Assembly (NCBI RefSeq): GCF_022829405.1
Contig: NZ_JAKSXW010000078.1
Coordinates: forward strand, 83,719 to 147,718
Length of the DNA: 64,000 nt
Direction of reading: 5' to 3'
Source: Methylobacterium sp. J-076
Lineage (GTDB): Bacteria; Pseudomonadota; Alphaproteobacteria; Rhizobiales; Beijerinckiaceae
In this document: in pieces, positions 19,156 to 27,727 of the stretch
Position numbering within the stretch: position 1 is the first letter of the stretch
Layout of the letters: every line of letters begins with the position of its first letter
The notes under the pieces: model-generated
Told to the model about the DNA's origin: nothing
The model's database searches: none
What the model saw: the letters and a program-made list of their open reading frames with translations, nothing else
Made by a program: the position numbers and the translations under genes

Positions 19156-20166
19156 ATGAGCATCCAGACGCTCGCCTTCACCGCCCAGGGCCCCGAGGGA
19201 GACGGGTTCGAGCGGTACCGCCAGCTCTACAGCATCGGCGCCGATGTCGACCGCACCGAGGGCCCGTTCCATGCCCGCGTGCGGATCCGCCGGTTCCAGC
19301 GGATGATCCTCTACGAGCGGGACATCGGCGGCCTCGCCCACAGCCGGGGGGCGCGGCGGGTCAGGCACGACGGGTTCGACCACTTCGCGCTGCACCTCCT
19401 GCTGAGCGGCGACTTCACGGGGGGCTCGCCCGGGACGGGGCACCGGCTGCGGCCCGGCGAGATCATGGTCGTCGACACGGTCCGGCCGCACTGGACGCGG
19501 GCCGAGCGCGCCAGGATCCTCACCGTGCAGCTCGCCCGCGAGGTGGTCGAGGTGGCGGTCGGCAGCCTCCACACGGCCCATGGCGCGATCCTTCCCGAGG
19601 CCGCCGGCGGCCTGCTCGCCGACTTCGTCACCTCCCTCGTGCGCCGGGCGGACGGGTTGCCGGCCGCCGCGATGGAGCGCGCGGCCTCCACCGCGGCGGA
19701 ACTGCTCGGCATCGGGTTGAACGTCGCGCTCGCCGCGCCGATGGCGCGCCTCCTCTCGGCGGAGGCCGCGCTGCCCCTGCGCCGCACCCGCGCGGAGGCC
19801 TATGTCGACGCCCATCTCTGCGACAGGCACCTCGACGCGGAGGCGGTGGCGAAGGGGATCGGCGCCTCGCGGAGCAGCCTGTACCGCGCGTTCGCCGACG
19901 ATGGCGGGCTCATGCGCTACATCCAGCGGCGGCGCCTGGAGCAGTTGCGCGCCGCCCTGCGCCGGGTCGGCGAGGGGCGGACGGTCTCCGACCTCGCCAT
20001 CGCCTGCGGCTTCGCCGACGAGCGGCATTGCAGCCAAGTGTTCCGCGACGCCTTCGGGGCGCCGCCCGGCCGCTACCGCGCCTCCATCCGGGCGAACCGC
20101 CAGGACCACACGGTGGAGGGGTCGGCCGAGGCCGTGTTCGCGCGCTGGACCAGCGAGCTGTACTGA
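19156..20166 (+). CDS. AraC family transcriptional regulator of siderophore uptake
   Basis: 336 residues. The N-terminal 200 residues form an AraC-binding-like sensor domain (HFALHLLLSGDFTGG, then a cupin-like core). The C-terminal 100 residues are the AraC DNA-binding region with two helix-turn-helix motifs (AVAKGIGASRSSLYRAF and DLAIACGFADERHCSQVF). The start at ATG 19156 is preceded by GCAGG and gives a normal family length; the frame upstream is low-complexity. Its stop overlaps the MFS start by 1 nt (TGATG). The chain AraC-MFS-TonB receptor-PepSY suggests that it activates ferric-siderophore uptake genes, perhaps with the siderophore as ligand, as PchR/YbtA-type regulators do. Confidence 0.88.
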   Translation: MSIQTLAFTAQGPEGDGFERYRQLYSIGADVDRTEGPFHARVRIRRFQRMILYERDIGGLAHSRGARRVRHDGFDHFALHLLLSGDFTGGSPGTGHRLRPGEIMVVDTVRPHWTRAERARILTVQLAREVVEVAVGSLHTAHGAILPEAAGGLLADFVTSLVRRADGLPAAAMERAASTAAELLGIGLNVALAAPMARLLSAEAALPLRRTRAEAYVDAHLCDRHLDAEAVAKGIGASRSSLYRAFADDGGLMRYIQRRRLEQLRAALRRVGEGRTVSDLAIACGFADERHCSQVFRDAFGAPPGRYRASIRANRQDHTVEGSAEAVFARWTSELY

Positions 20167-21434
20167 TGACCCCGACAGGGCGTGAGGCCGCCGCCCGCGG
20201 CCTGATGGGCTGGCCCCTGGTGTGCCTCCTGGCCGCGACGCAGCTCCTCGCGTTCAGCGATCGCTTCCTGATCACCCTGGTGGCGCAGCCCCTGAAGCTC
20301 GACCTCGCCCTGTCGGACGCGCAGCTCGGCATCCTCCAGGGCTCGGCCTTCGCCGTCCTCAACGCCGCGGCGATGCCCTGGGCGGGGGCGATCGCGGACC
20401 GCGGGCATCGCCGGCTGCTGCTGCAGGTCAGCGTCGTCGTCTGGGGCATCGCCACCCTGGCCTGCGGCCTGTCGGGCTCCTTCGCCCTGCTGGTCGGCGC
20501 CCGGGCGCTCCTCGGGCTGGGCCAGGCGGCGGTCGCCCCCGCCGCCCTGTCGCTGATGGCCCACCGGCTGCCGCGGGGCGATCTCGGCCGTGCCGTGTCG
20601 CTGCTCACCGCCGGGGCGAGCCTCGGCCGCAGCCTCGCCCTCCTCGCGGGCGGCGCGGTCCTGGCGTGGCTGACCGCCTCGGCCGCCATCGCCCTGCCGG
20701 GCCTCGGCCCGCTCCGCCCGTGGCAGGCGCTGTTCGTGCTGGCCAGCCTGCCGAACATCGCCCTGCTGGTCGGCCTCGGCTGGATCGTCGAGCCGCCCGC
20801 GGCGCCCGCGCGGCGGAGGCCGCCGGCCCTCGCCTGGATGGTGCGCCACCGGGCCGCCTACCTCCCGCATTTCGGCGCGGCCTCCGCCGCCGTGCTCATC
20901 GGCCAGACCCTGACCGCCTGGGCACCCGCCTTCTACGTGCGCGTCCACGGCCTCACCCCCGCCGGGAGCGGCCTGTGCCTGGGGCTGGCCGTCCTGGTCG
21001 CGGCGCCGCTCGGGCATGTGGCGGGCGGACGCTGGCTCGACCGGGAGCGGGCACGCAGGCCCCGCGGGGCCGCCCCGCGCGGCCTCGCGATCGGCCTCGC
21101 CCTGGCGCCCCCCTGCACGGCCGCGATGGTGCTGGCGGGCGACTTGACGGCGTCCCTCGGGGGCTTCGCCCTCCTCGTCGCGGCCCTTGGCTTCACCAGC
21201 CCGCCGGCGCTGGCGGGGCTTCAGCTCCTGACGCCCCGGGGCATGCGCGGCCGGGCGAGCGCCCTCTTCATCGCGGGGGTGACCCTGGTCGCCTTCGGGG
21301 CGGGGCCGGCCCTCGTCGGGGTGATCAACGACCGGGTCGTCGGCCCCCAGAACGTCGGATGGGCGATGCTCACCATGTTCGCCGCCGCGGCTCTGGCGGG
21401 GATCGGCCTCGCCCGCCTCACCCGGCGCCGCTGA
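20166..21434 (+). CDS. MFS transporter in siderophore operon
   Basis: 422 residues with about 12 membrane helices. The first helix pair has an MFS-like acidic residue (FSDRF), and the cytoplasmic loop GAIADRGHRRLLL is a variant of the family signature. Translation is coupled to the AraC gene by a 1-nt overlap. In siderophore operons MFS members either export the free siderophore or import the ferric form. The sequence does not decide which, and no siderophore synthesis gene is nearby, which mildly favours uptake of a foreign siderophore. Confidence 0.85.
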   Translation: MTPTGREAAARGLMGWPLVCLLAATQLLAFSDRFLITLVAQPLKLDLALSDAQLGILQGSAFAVLNAAAMPWAGAIADRGHRRLLLQVSVVVWGIATLACGLSGSFALLVGARALLGLGQAAVAPAALSLMAHRLPRGDLGRAVSLLTAGASLGRSLALLAGGAVLAWLTASAAIALPGLGPLRPWQALFVLASLPNIALLVGLGWIVEPPAAPARRRPPALAWMVRHRAAYLPHFGAASAAVLIGQTLTAWAPAFYVRVHGLTPAGSGLCLGLAVLVAAPLGHVAGGRWLDRERARRPRGAAPRGLAIGLALAPPCTAAMVLAGDLTASLGGFALLVAALGFTSPPALAGLQLLTPRGMRGRASALFIAGVTLVAFGAGPALVGVINDRVVGPQNVGWAMLTMFAAAALAGIGLARLTRRR

Positions 21435-21485
21435 CCTCGTGCGCCCCGCGCCGTTCGGCCGGGCACGTCTTTCGACTTGAAATAC

Positions 21486-21549
21486 ATCTAAAGTAGATCC
21501 CTGTGCATCCGTGGCTTAATTGCCACGGACCTATCACGGACGCGTGATA
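21486..21549. promoter_or_regulatory. Three tandem dyads before the TonB receptor gene
   Basis: Within 64 bp: ATCTA-aag-TAGAT (21486-21498), CCGTGGC-ttaatt-GCCACGG (21509-21528) and TATCACG-gacg-CGTGATA (21532-21549), each with perfect arms. A TTGAAA at 21477-21482 may be a -35 element. The block ends 54 bp ahead of the receptor ATG. These are likely operators for iron or siderophore control. They do not match the classical Fur box. Confidence 0.6.
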
Positions 21550-21603
21550 ATGGGGCTCATCGCTCGATCTTGTCCGCATCGAGTCGCGCCCGAGGTGATC
21601 TTC

Positions 21604-23946
21604 ATGGCACATCATCGACGTGTCTTAGTCCGTGGCAGCGCGGGGCGCGCCTGGAATGCCTCTATATCTGGAATAATTCTATCGTTGACCTGGTCGGTCG
21701 GCGTTCCCAAGGTGGCGAATGCGCAGCCCGCGCCCGCCATGGAGGTCGAACTCTCCGAACTCAGCGTGATGGGGGTGGCGGGCGGGCGCAGCCTGAACAG
21801 CGACCTGTACGGCCGCGGCGGCCCGGTCGGTCCGGTGCCCGGCTACGTCGCCAGCCGCAGCGTGGTGGCGACCAAGACCGACACGCCCATCCTGGAGACG
21901 GCCCAATCGGTCTCGGTGGTCGGCCGCAAGCAGATCGAGGACCAGAACGCGCTGACGATCAACCAGGCCCTGCGCTACACGCCGAGCGTCACCACCGAGC
22001 AGCGCGGCGGCGCCGGGGCGACGCGCCTGGAGCAGTTCTACATCCGCGGATTCACCGCACCGCTGTTCCTCGACGGCCTGTCCCTTCCGGGAAGCCGCGA
22101 TGCCTCGCCGACGGTCGATCCCTACCGGCTGGAGCGGATCGACATCATCAAGGGGCCGGCCTCGGTGCTCTACGGCCAATCGGGGCCCGGCGGCATCGTC
22201 AACCTCGTCTCGAAGGTCCCGCAATTCGTCCGGCACGGGGAGATCTTCGTCCAGGGGGGCGATTTCAACACCGTGCGCGGCGGCGTCGATGTCGGCGGGC
22301 CGATCCCGTCGGACATCCCCGGCCTCGCGGACCAGTTCGCCTACCGGGTGATCGCCTCCGGCTGGAACGCCGACGGGCCGGCGGTGACGACGAAGGTCGA
22401 GCGCGCCCTCATCAGCCCGAGCCTCACATGGCGGCCCTCCACCGACACGTCGCTCACGGTCATCGCCAACTACCAGCGCGATCCGTTCTCCGGCTTCTAC
22501 GGCGGCTTCCCGGCGGTGGGCACTGTGTTCCCGCGCAACTTCGGCAACGGCATCGTCGGACGCCTGCCGGTGGACTTCTACGACGGCGACAAGGGCATCG
22601 AGCGCTCCGACCGGACCCAGGGCTCGATCGGCTACCTGTTCGACCACCGGATCAACGAGAACATCCGCCTCCACTCGGCGGGGCGCTACCTCCATTCGGA
22701 CGGCGATTACCGCAGCGTCTACAGCGCCTTCAACCCGGCCAACGGCCCCTTCGCCTCCGGCCCGCTGATCCCGCGCGCGGTCATCGCGACCCAGGTGGGC
22801 ATCGACGCCTGGACCATGGACAACAACGCCGTGGCGAATTTCGACACCGGCCCCCTCGCCCACACCGCCCTGGTCGGGGTCGATCACCGGACCTTCGAGA
22901 CCCGCACCCTCGGGACGCCGTTTCCGAACGCGCCGAGCCTGAACGCGCTGGCGCCGAACTACGCGATGACCATCGCCGTCCCGGCCTTCACCACGGATTC
23001 GCGCGTCACCGCCGAGCAGACCGGCGTCTACTTCCAGGACCAGATCAAGGTGGACCGCCTCGTGCTGACGCTCGGCGGCCGCTACGACGTCGCCCGGCAA
23101 TCCGGCCCGACCCGCAACCTCATCACCAACGCCGTCGCCACCCAGAACGTGCCGGCGGACGCCTTCACCGGCCGGGCGAGCCTGCTCTACCTGTTCGACA
23201 GCGGCATCGCCCCGTACGTGTCCTACAGCGAGGCGTTCGAGCCGATCACCTCCGGCCGCATCTTCGACACGGCCTTCGGCACGGTGGGGCGCGTGCCCGA
23301 CCCCGTCTCCAGCAACCAGTACGAAGCCGGCATCAAGTATCAGCCCCCCGGCACCGACATCCTGCTGACCGCGGCGGCCTTCGACATCCGGCGCTCCAAC
23401 GCCACCAACCCGGATCCGGCCCATAACGGCTTCGTGCTCCAGACCGGCGAGGTCGGGGTGCAGGGGGTGGAGTTCGAGGCGAGGGCCAGCATCACCGAGC
23501 GGCTGAGCCTCGTCGGCGGCTTCTCGCTCCTCGACATCCGCACCACCCGCGACATCACCACCACCACCAACGACCTCACCGGGCGGTCCGTGCCCCTGGT
23601 CGGCCGCCGGCCGGTGCTGGTGCCCGATTCCACCGCCTCGGTCTTCGCCGATTACCGCTTCACCGACGGGGCGCTCCGGGGCCTCGGGATCGGCGGCGGC
23701 GTGCGCTACCTCGGCCCGTCCTGGGGCGACCCGGCCAACACCTTCAAGGTGCCCTCGAGCGTGCTGCTCGACGCGGTGCTCTCCTACGACCTGCGGTACC
23801 TCGATCCGAAGCTGGAGGGGTTCCAGCTCCAGGTGAACGCCCAGAACCTCCTCGACGAAACCTACGTGACGAGCTGCTACAGCTACTCGGGCTGCTACTA
23901 CGGCCTGCCCCGGACGGTCCTGGCCACCCTGCGATACCGCTGGTGA
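21604..23946 (+). CDS. TonB-dependent siderophore receptor
   Basis: 780 residues, outer membrane. A Sec signal peptide ends near the ANA-QPAP site (about residue 39). The plug domain begins around ETAQSVSVVGRKQIEDQ and includes IKGPASVLYGQSGPGGIVN, typical of ferric-siderophore receptors. The rest is a 22-strand barrel that ends TVLATLRYRW, with the C-terminal aromatic residue needed for barrel assembly. No N-terminal STN signalling domain is evident, so it is not a FecA/FpvA-type signal transducer, consistent with control by the AraC protein instead. ATG 21604 follows GAGGTG. Its stop overlaps the GTG of the PepSY gene by 4 nt. Confidence 0.93.
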   Translation: MAHHRRVLVRGSAGRAWNASISGIILSLTWSVGVPKVANAQPAPAMEVELSELSVMGVAGGRSLNSDLYGRGGPVGPVPGYVASRSVVATKTDTPILETAQSVSVVGRKQIEDQNALTINQALRYTPSVTTEQRGGAGATRLEQFYIRGFTAPLFLDGLSLPGSRDASPTVDPYRLERIDIIKGPASVLYGQSGPGGIVNLVSKVPQFVRHGEIFVQGGDFNTVRGGVDVGGPIPSDIPGLADQFAYRVIASGWNADGPAVTTKVERALISPSLTWRPSTDTSLTVIANYQRDPFSGFYGGFPAVGTVFPRNFGNGIVGRLPVDFYDGDKGIERSDRTQGSIGYLFDHRINENIRLHSAGRYLHSDGDYRSVYSAFNPANGPFASGPLIPRAVIATQVGIDAWTMDNNAVANFDTGPLAHTALVGVDHRTFETRTLGTPFPNAPSLNALAPNYAMTIAVPAFTTDSRVTAEQTGVYFQDQIKVDRLVLTLGGRYDVARQSGPTRNLITNAVATQNVPADAFTGRASLLYLFDSGIAPYVSYSEAFEPITSGRIFDTAFGTVGRVPDPVSSNQYEAGIKYQPPGTDILLTAAAFDIRRSNATNPDPAHNGFVLQTGEVGVQGVEFEARASITERLSLVGGFSLLDIRTTRDITTTTNDLTGRSVPLVGRRPVLVPDSTASVFADYRFTDGALRGLGIGGGVRYLGPSWGDPANTFKVPSSVLLDAVLSYDLRYLDPKLEGFQLQVNAQNLLDETYVTSCYSYSGCYYGLPRTVLATLRYRW

Positions 23947-25478
23947 GCGCGCCCGTGCGCAGGGGGTTCCGCCGGTCCATGGCGTGGCTCCACGCCTGGG
24001 CGGGGCTCGTCGTCGGCTGGGTGCTGTTCGCCGTCTTCGCGACGGGCACGGCGAGCTATTACCGGGCCGAGATCTCGCGATGGGCGCGGCCCGAACTGCC
24101 CCCGGCCCGGACCTTCGGCCCCGCGGAGCTGGCCGATGCCGCCGGGCGCGGGGTGGCTTACCTGCAGGAGCGGGCCGGCGGGGCGCGGACGTGGTTCATC
24201 ACCCTGCCGCGGCCGGAGATGCCGGTGCTGGAGCTGTTCTGGCGCACCGGACCCGGCCACCCGCCCGGCCATGTCCTCCTCGATCCGGACAGCGGGGCGC
24301 CGGCCGCGGTGCGGGCGACCCGGGGCGGGGACTTCTTCTACCGTTTCCACTTCGAATTGAGCATGGCCCCGCTCTGGGGGCGCTGGATCGTCGGCTTCTG
24401 CGCGATGGTGATGCTGGTGGCGCTGATCTCGGGCGTGGTCACGCACCGGCGGATCTTCGTGGACTTCTTCACCTTCCGGCGCCGGGCCGACCAGCGCGGC
24501 TGGCTCGATGCCCACAACCTCGCGGGCGTGCTCGCCCTGCCGTTCCACCTGATGATCACCTATACCGGGCTGGTCACGCTGATGCTGATGTACATGCCCT
24601 GGGGGCTGAACGCCGCCTACCGCGGCGACAGCCAGCGCTACTTCGCCGAGGGCGGCCAGATCACCGCCCCGCGCCCGCCCGCGGGCCGGCCCGGAACGCT
24701 CGCGCCGGTCGGGCCCATGGTCAGTCAGGCGGCGACGCTGATCGACCGGCCCCTGGAACGGCTCACCGTCGTCAACCCCCGGGACGCGCACGCCACCGTG
24801 GTCGCGGTGTTCGGGGAGCCGCACGGCCTCTCCCACGAGCACCCCCAGGTCGCCTTCGACGGCCCGAGCGGGGCCGTGCTGGAGGTGCGCGCGGGCGGGC
24901 TGGAGCCGGCGGCGAAGACCTTCACGACCATGGTCGGCCTGCACGAGGCGCATTTCGCCGGGCCGGCCCTGCGGGCGCTGTTCTTCCTCTGCGGCCTCGC
25001 GGGGAGCGCCATGGTCGCCACCGGCCTCGTCCTGTGGACCGTGGCGCGCCTGCCGGCATCCGGGGCCGCGGCCCCCGTCGGCCTGCGGATCGTGCGGGTG
25101 CTCAACGTCGCGACGATCGCCGGCCTGCCCGGCGCGGGGGCGGCCTACCTCCTCGCCAACCGCCTCCTGCCCGTGGCCTTGCCGGAGCGCGCGGAATGGG
25201 AGGTCCGCGTGTTCTTCGCGGCTTGGCTGGCCGTCCTGCTGGTGGCGATCCTGCGCCCGCATCGCCGGGCCTGGGTCGCCGCCCTGACGGCGGCGGCCGG
25301 GCTGTTCGCCGCGGTCGCCGTGGCGGACGCGGCACTCTCGCCGGCACCGCCCTTCCTCGCCGTCGACGGGGCGATGCTGGCCCTCTCCGCCCTGTTCACC
25401 GCCGCGGCCCGGCGGGCACCGGGGCACCGGGGCACCGTGCGCCGCGCCGCGGCGCCGAAGGCCGCGGTGGCGGGGTAG
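23943..25478 (+). CDS. PepSY-associated membrane protein, possible ferric-siderophore reductase
   Basis: 511 residues. The opening RSMAWLHAWAGLVVGWVLF is the hallmark of PepSY-TM proteins: a first helix with a conserved His in LHxWxG. A periplasmic PepSY region follows, then a helix with MVALISGVVTHRRIF and another His pair (LDAHNLAGVLALPFHLM), and C-terminal helices. Such proteins often accompany TonB siderophore receptors and are thought to reduce ferric siderophores at the inner membrane through bound haem. GTG 23943 overlaps the receptor stop, so it is translationally coupled. It converges on the sugE-like gene with 10 bp between stops. Confidence 0.88.
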   Translation: MSAPVRRGFRRSMAWLHAWAGLVVGWVLFAVFATGTASYYRAEISRWARPELPPARTFGPAELADAAGRGVAYLQERAGGARTWFITLPRPEMPVLELFWRTGPGHPPGHVLLDPDSGAPAAVRATRGGDFFYRFHFELSMAPLWGRWIVGFCAMVMLVALISGVVTHRRIFVDFFTFRRRADQRGWLDAHNLAGVLALPFHLMITYTGLVTLMLMYMPWGLNAAYRGDSQRYFAEGGQITAPRPPAGRPGTLAPVGPMVSQAATLIDRPLERLTVVNPRDAHATVVAVFGEPHGLSHEHPQVAFDGPSGAVLEVRAGGLEPAAKTFTTMVGLHEAHFAGPALRALFFLCGLAGSAMVATGLVLWTVARLPASGAAAPVGLRIVRVLNVATIAGLPGAGAAYLLANRLLPVALPERAEWEVRVFFAAWLAVLLVAILRPHRRAWVAALTAAAGLFAAVAVADAALSPAPPFLAVDGAMLALSALFTAAARRAPGHRGTVRRAAAPKAAVAG

Positions 25479-25488
25479 GGGGCGCGGC

Positions 25489-25809
25489 CTACGGGGAGCT
25501 CGCGAGCTTCATCGTCACGAGGCCCGAGAGGATCAGCCCCGCGGCGAGGAGGCGGACGGCGCTGGCCTCCTCGCCGAGCACCAGGATGCCGACGAGGAAC
25601 GCGCCCACGGCACCGATCCCCGTCCAGATCATGTAGGCGGTGCCGAGCGGCAGGCTGCGCATGGCGAAGGCGAGCAGGCCGAAGCTGCCGAGCATCGCCA
25701 CGGCCATGATCACGGTGGGCCAGAGGCGCGTGAAGCCGTGCGACTGCTTCATCGCGGAGGCCCAGACGACTTCGAGGAGACCGGCGACGATGAGGGAGAT
25801 CCAAGCCAT
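25489..25809 (-). CDS. sugE: SugE/Gdx-type small multidrug resistance exporter
   Basis: 106 residues, four membrane helices, dimeric inner-membrane exporter. The N-terminal helix has the essential Glu in IVAGLLEVVWASAMKQSHGF, and the Lys and His-Gly-Phe pattern after it is typical of the SugE/Gdx branch, which exports guanidinium, rather than the EmrE branch. LPLGTAYMIWTGIGAVGA is the family signature of helix 3. The start at ATG 25809 has AAAGGG 7 nt upstream; a TTG 18 nt earlier is less likely. It stands alone. See the leader hairpin for possible guanidine control. Confidence 0.88.
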   Translation of the reverse strand: MAWISLIVAGLLEVVWASAMKQSHGFTRLWPTVIMAVAMLGSFGLLAFAMRSLPLGTAYMIWTGIGAVGAFLVGILVLGEEASAVRLLAAGLILSGLVTMKLASSP

Positions 25810-25830
25810 GACGGCCCTTTCTTTCAAGGG

Positions 25831-25844
25831 CCGGGCCGTCCCGG
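25831..25844 (-). promoter_or_regulatory. Leader hairpin with ACGG loop, guanidine-II-like
   Basis: On the minus strand the leader of the sugE-like gene folds as CCGGG-ACGG-CCCGG, 22 nt before the ATG. An ACGR loop closed by G-C pairs is the diagnostic element of guanidine-II (mini-ykkC) riboswitches. That class needs two such hairpins, and I find only one. A competing 8-bp pairing of GACGGCCC with GGGCCGTC next to the start codon is also visible. Confidence 0.35.
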
Positions 25845-26099
25845 ACTTCGGCTTCCGCGCGGGGAGGGAGGGCGTGGCCTCACGCCGCCGAAGCTAGCGC
25901 CGTTCCCGCCGATGTCGAGACGCTGCGCCCGAGGCCGCGGAGGAAGGACCCCACCCGCCGCGCGATTCCCGACGGCCTCCGCCGAGGCGGAACCCCGCCG
26001 TGCCCCGGACGCCAAGGCGGTTTCGCGGGAGCGGGCCCGGACGGACGAGGCCCCCGCGATCCTGCGGTCCCGGGACGAATCCGGGTGTCCGCCCCGACC

Positions 26100-26678
<579 letters not shown>

Positions 26679-26772
26679 GGCGGGGCTCCCGGACGGGGCG
26701 CGGCGCGGACCGCGTGGGACAACCTCCCATGTAGGCCGCCCCGCCCGGCCCGCCAGCGCCTGCGACGGGACA

Positions 26773-27579
26773 TCACCGCGGGCGGGCGGCCTCCGCCGCC
26801 GCCCGCGCCCCCGCGGCGAGGTCGGCCAGGATCGCCATCGCCTCGCGCGTGACCGCCGGGCCCGCGGCGGCCGGGGTGCCCGCCTGGAAAGGGGGCGCCG
26901 GGGCGTATTCCGCCACCAGCTGCGCCGTTCGGGCGTAGGCGTCGCCCCGCAGGCGGGCGGCCAGGGCGAGGGCGAAATCGAGCCCGGCCGAGATGCCCGC
27001 CGCCGTGACGCGGTTGCGGTCGAACACCACCCGCTCATCGACCGGGATCGCCCCGAGCAACGGCAGCACGGTCTCGCGCACACACCAGTGGCTGGTGGCC
27101 CGGTATCCCGTCAGCAGCCCGGCGGCGCCGAGGATCAGCGATCCGGTGCAGACGCTCGTCACCCAGCGCGCCCGGCCCGCGCGGTCGCGCAGGAACTCCA
27201 GGGTGGCGGTGTCGCGCATCTGTGCCGGGGTGCCGTCGCCGCCGGGCACGAACAGGACGTCGAGGTCCCGGGGGCAGTCGGCGAAGCCGGTCGTGGCCAG
27301 CAGGCTGATCCCCGTATCGCTCGGCACCGGCCCGGCCGTTCCGGCGACGAGGTGGAGGCTGCCGGGGGCGAGGCCCGCCAGGAGGGCCTGCGGGCCGACC
27401 ACGTCGAGGGCCGTCATGCCGGGGTAGAGCAGCATCGCGATCCGCACCGGCCGCGCCCCTGCCGCCGGCCCGGCGGCGTCGAGGGCGCGGCCGGGGCCCG
27501 CGGCCAGGAGGCCCGCGGCGCCGAGGGCGGCGCCGATCGCGCGCCGGGTCACCGGATGGGGGTTCGGGTCCATGGACAT
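26773..27579 (-). CDS. Exported DJ-1/PfpI (ThiJ) family protein
   Basis: 268 residues. A twin-arginine signal (TRRAIGAALGAAGLLAAG) is followed by a DJ-1/PfpI domain. The nucleophile elbow is VTSVCTGSLILGAAGLLTG with the catalytic Cys, and TSHWCVRE follows. The closest recognisable relatives are cyclohexyl-isocyanide-hydratase-like proteins and the N-terminal domains of GlxA regulators; there is no AraC domain here. Periplasmic location is inferred from the signal. ATG 27579 was chosen, and ATG 27573 is an equal alternative. Substrate unknown. It is divergent from the phosphate permease gene. Confidence 0.8.
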   Translation of the reverse strand: MSMDPNPHPVTRRAIGAALGAAGLLAAGPGRALDAAGPAAGARPVRIAMLLYPGMTALDVVGPQALLAGLAPGSLHLVAGTAGPVPSDTGISLLATTGFADCPRDLDVLFVPGGDGTPAQMRDTATLEFLRDRAGRARWVTSVCTGSLILGAAGLLTGYRATSHWCVRETVLPLLGAIPVDERVVFDRNRVTAAGISAGLDFALALAARLRGDAYARTAQLVAEYAPAPPFQAGTPAAAGPAVTREAMAILADLAAGARAAAEAARPR

Positions 27580-27727
27580 GCGCGGGATCCCGGCGGTGGA
27601 GGACGGTCCTATGCCGCCCGGTCGCGAAAGGTTGCGGGAGGGCGCCGGGAAGGCCCCGTCCGTCACCGGAGCGTCATGGAGCCGATCTACGCCCGCCGTT
27701 AACCGGCCGAATCCGTGCGAGGTGCCC

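Noticed and set aside
21509..21528. The CCGTGGC/GCCACGG dyad as terminator of the MFS gene
   Set aside because: It has no U-run, lies 75 bp past the stop and sits in a row of dyads close to the receptor start, so a regulatory role fits better.
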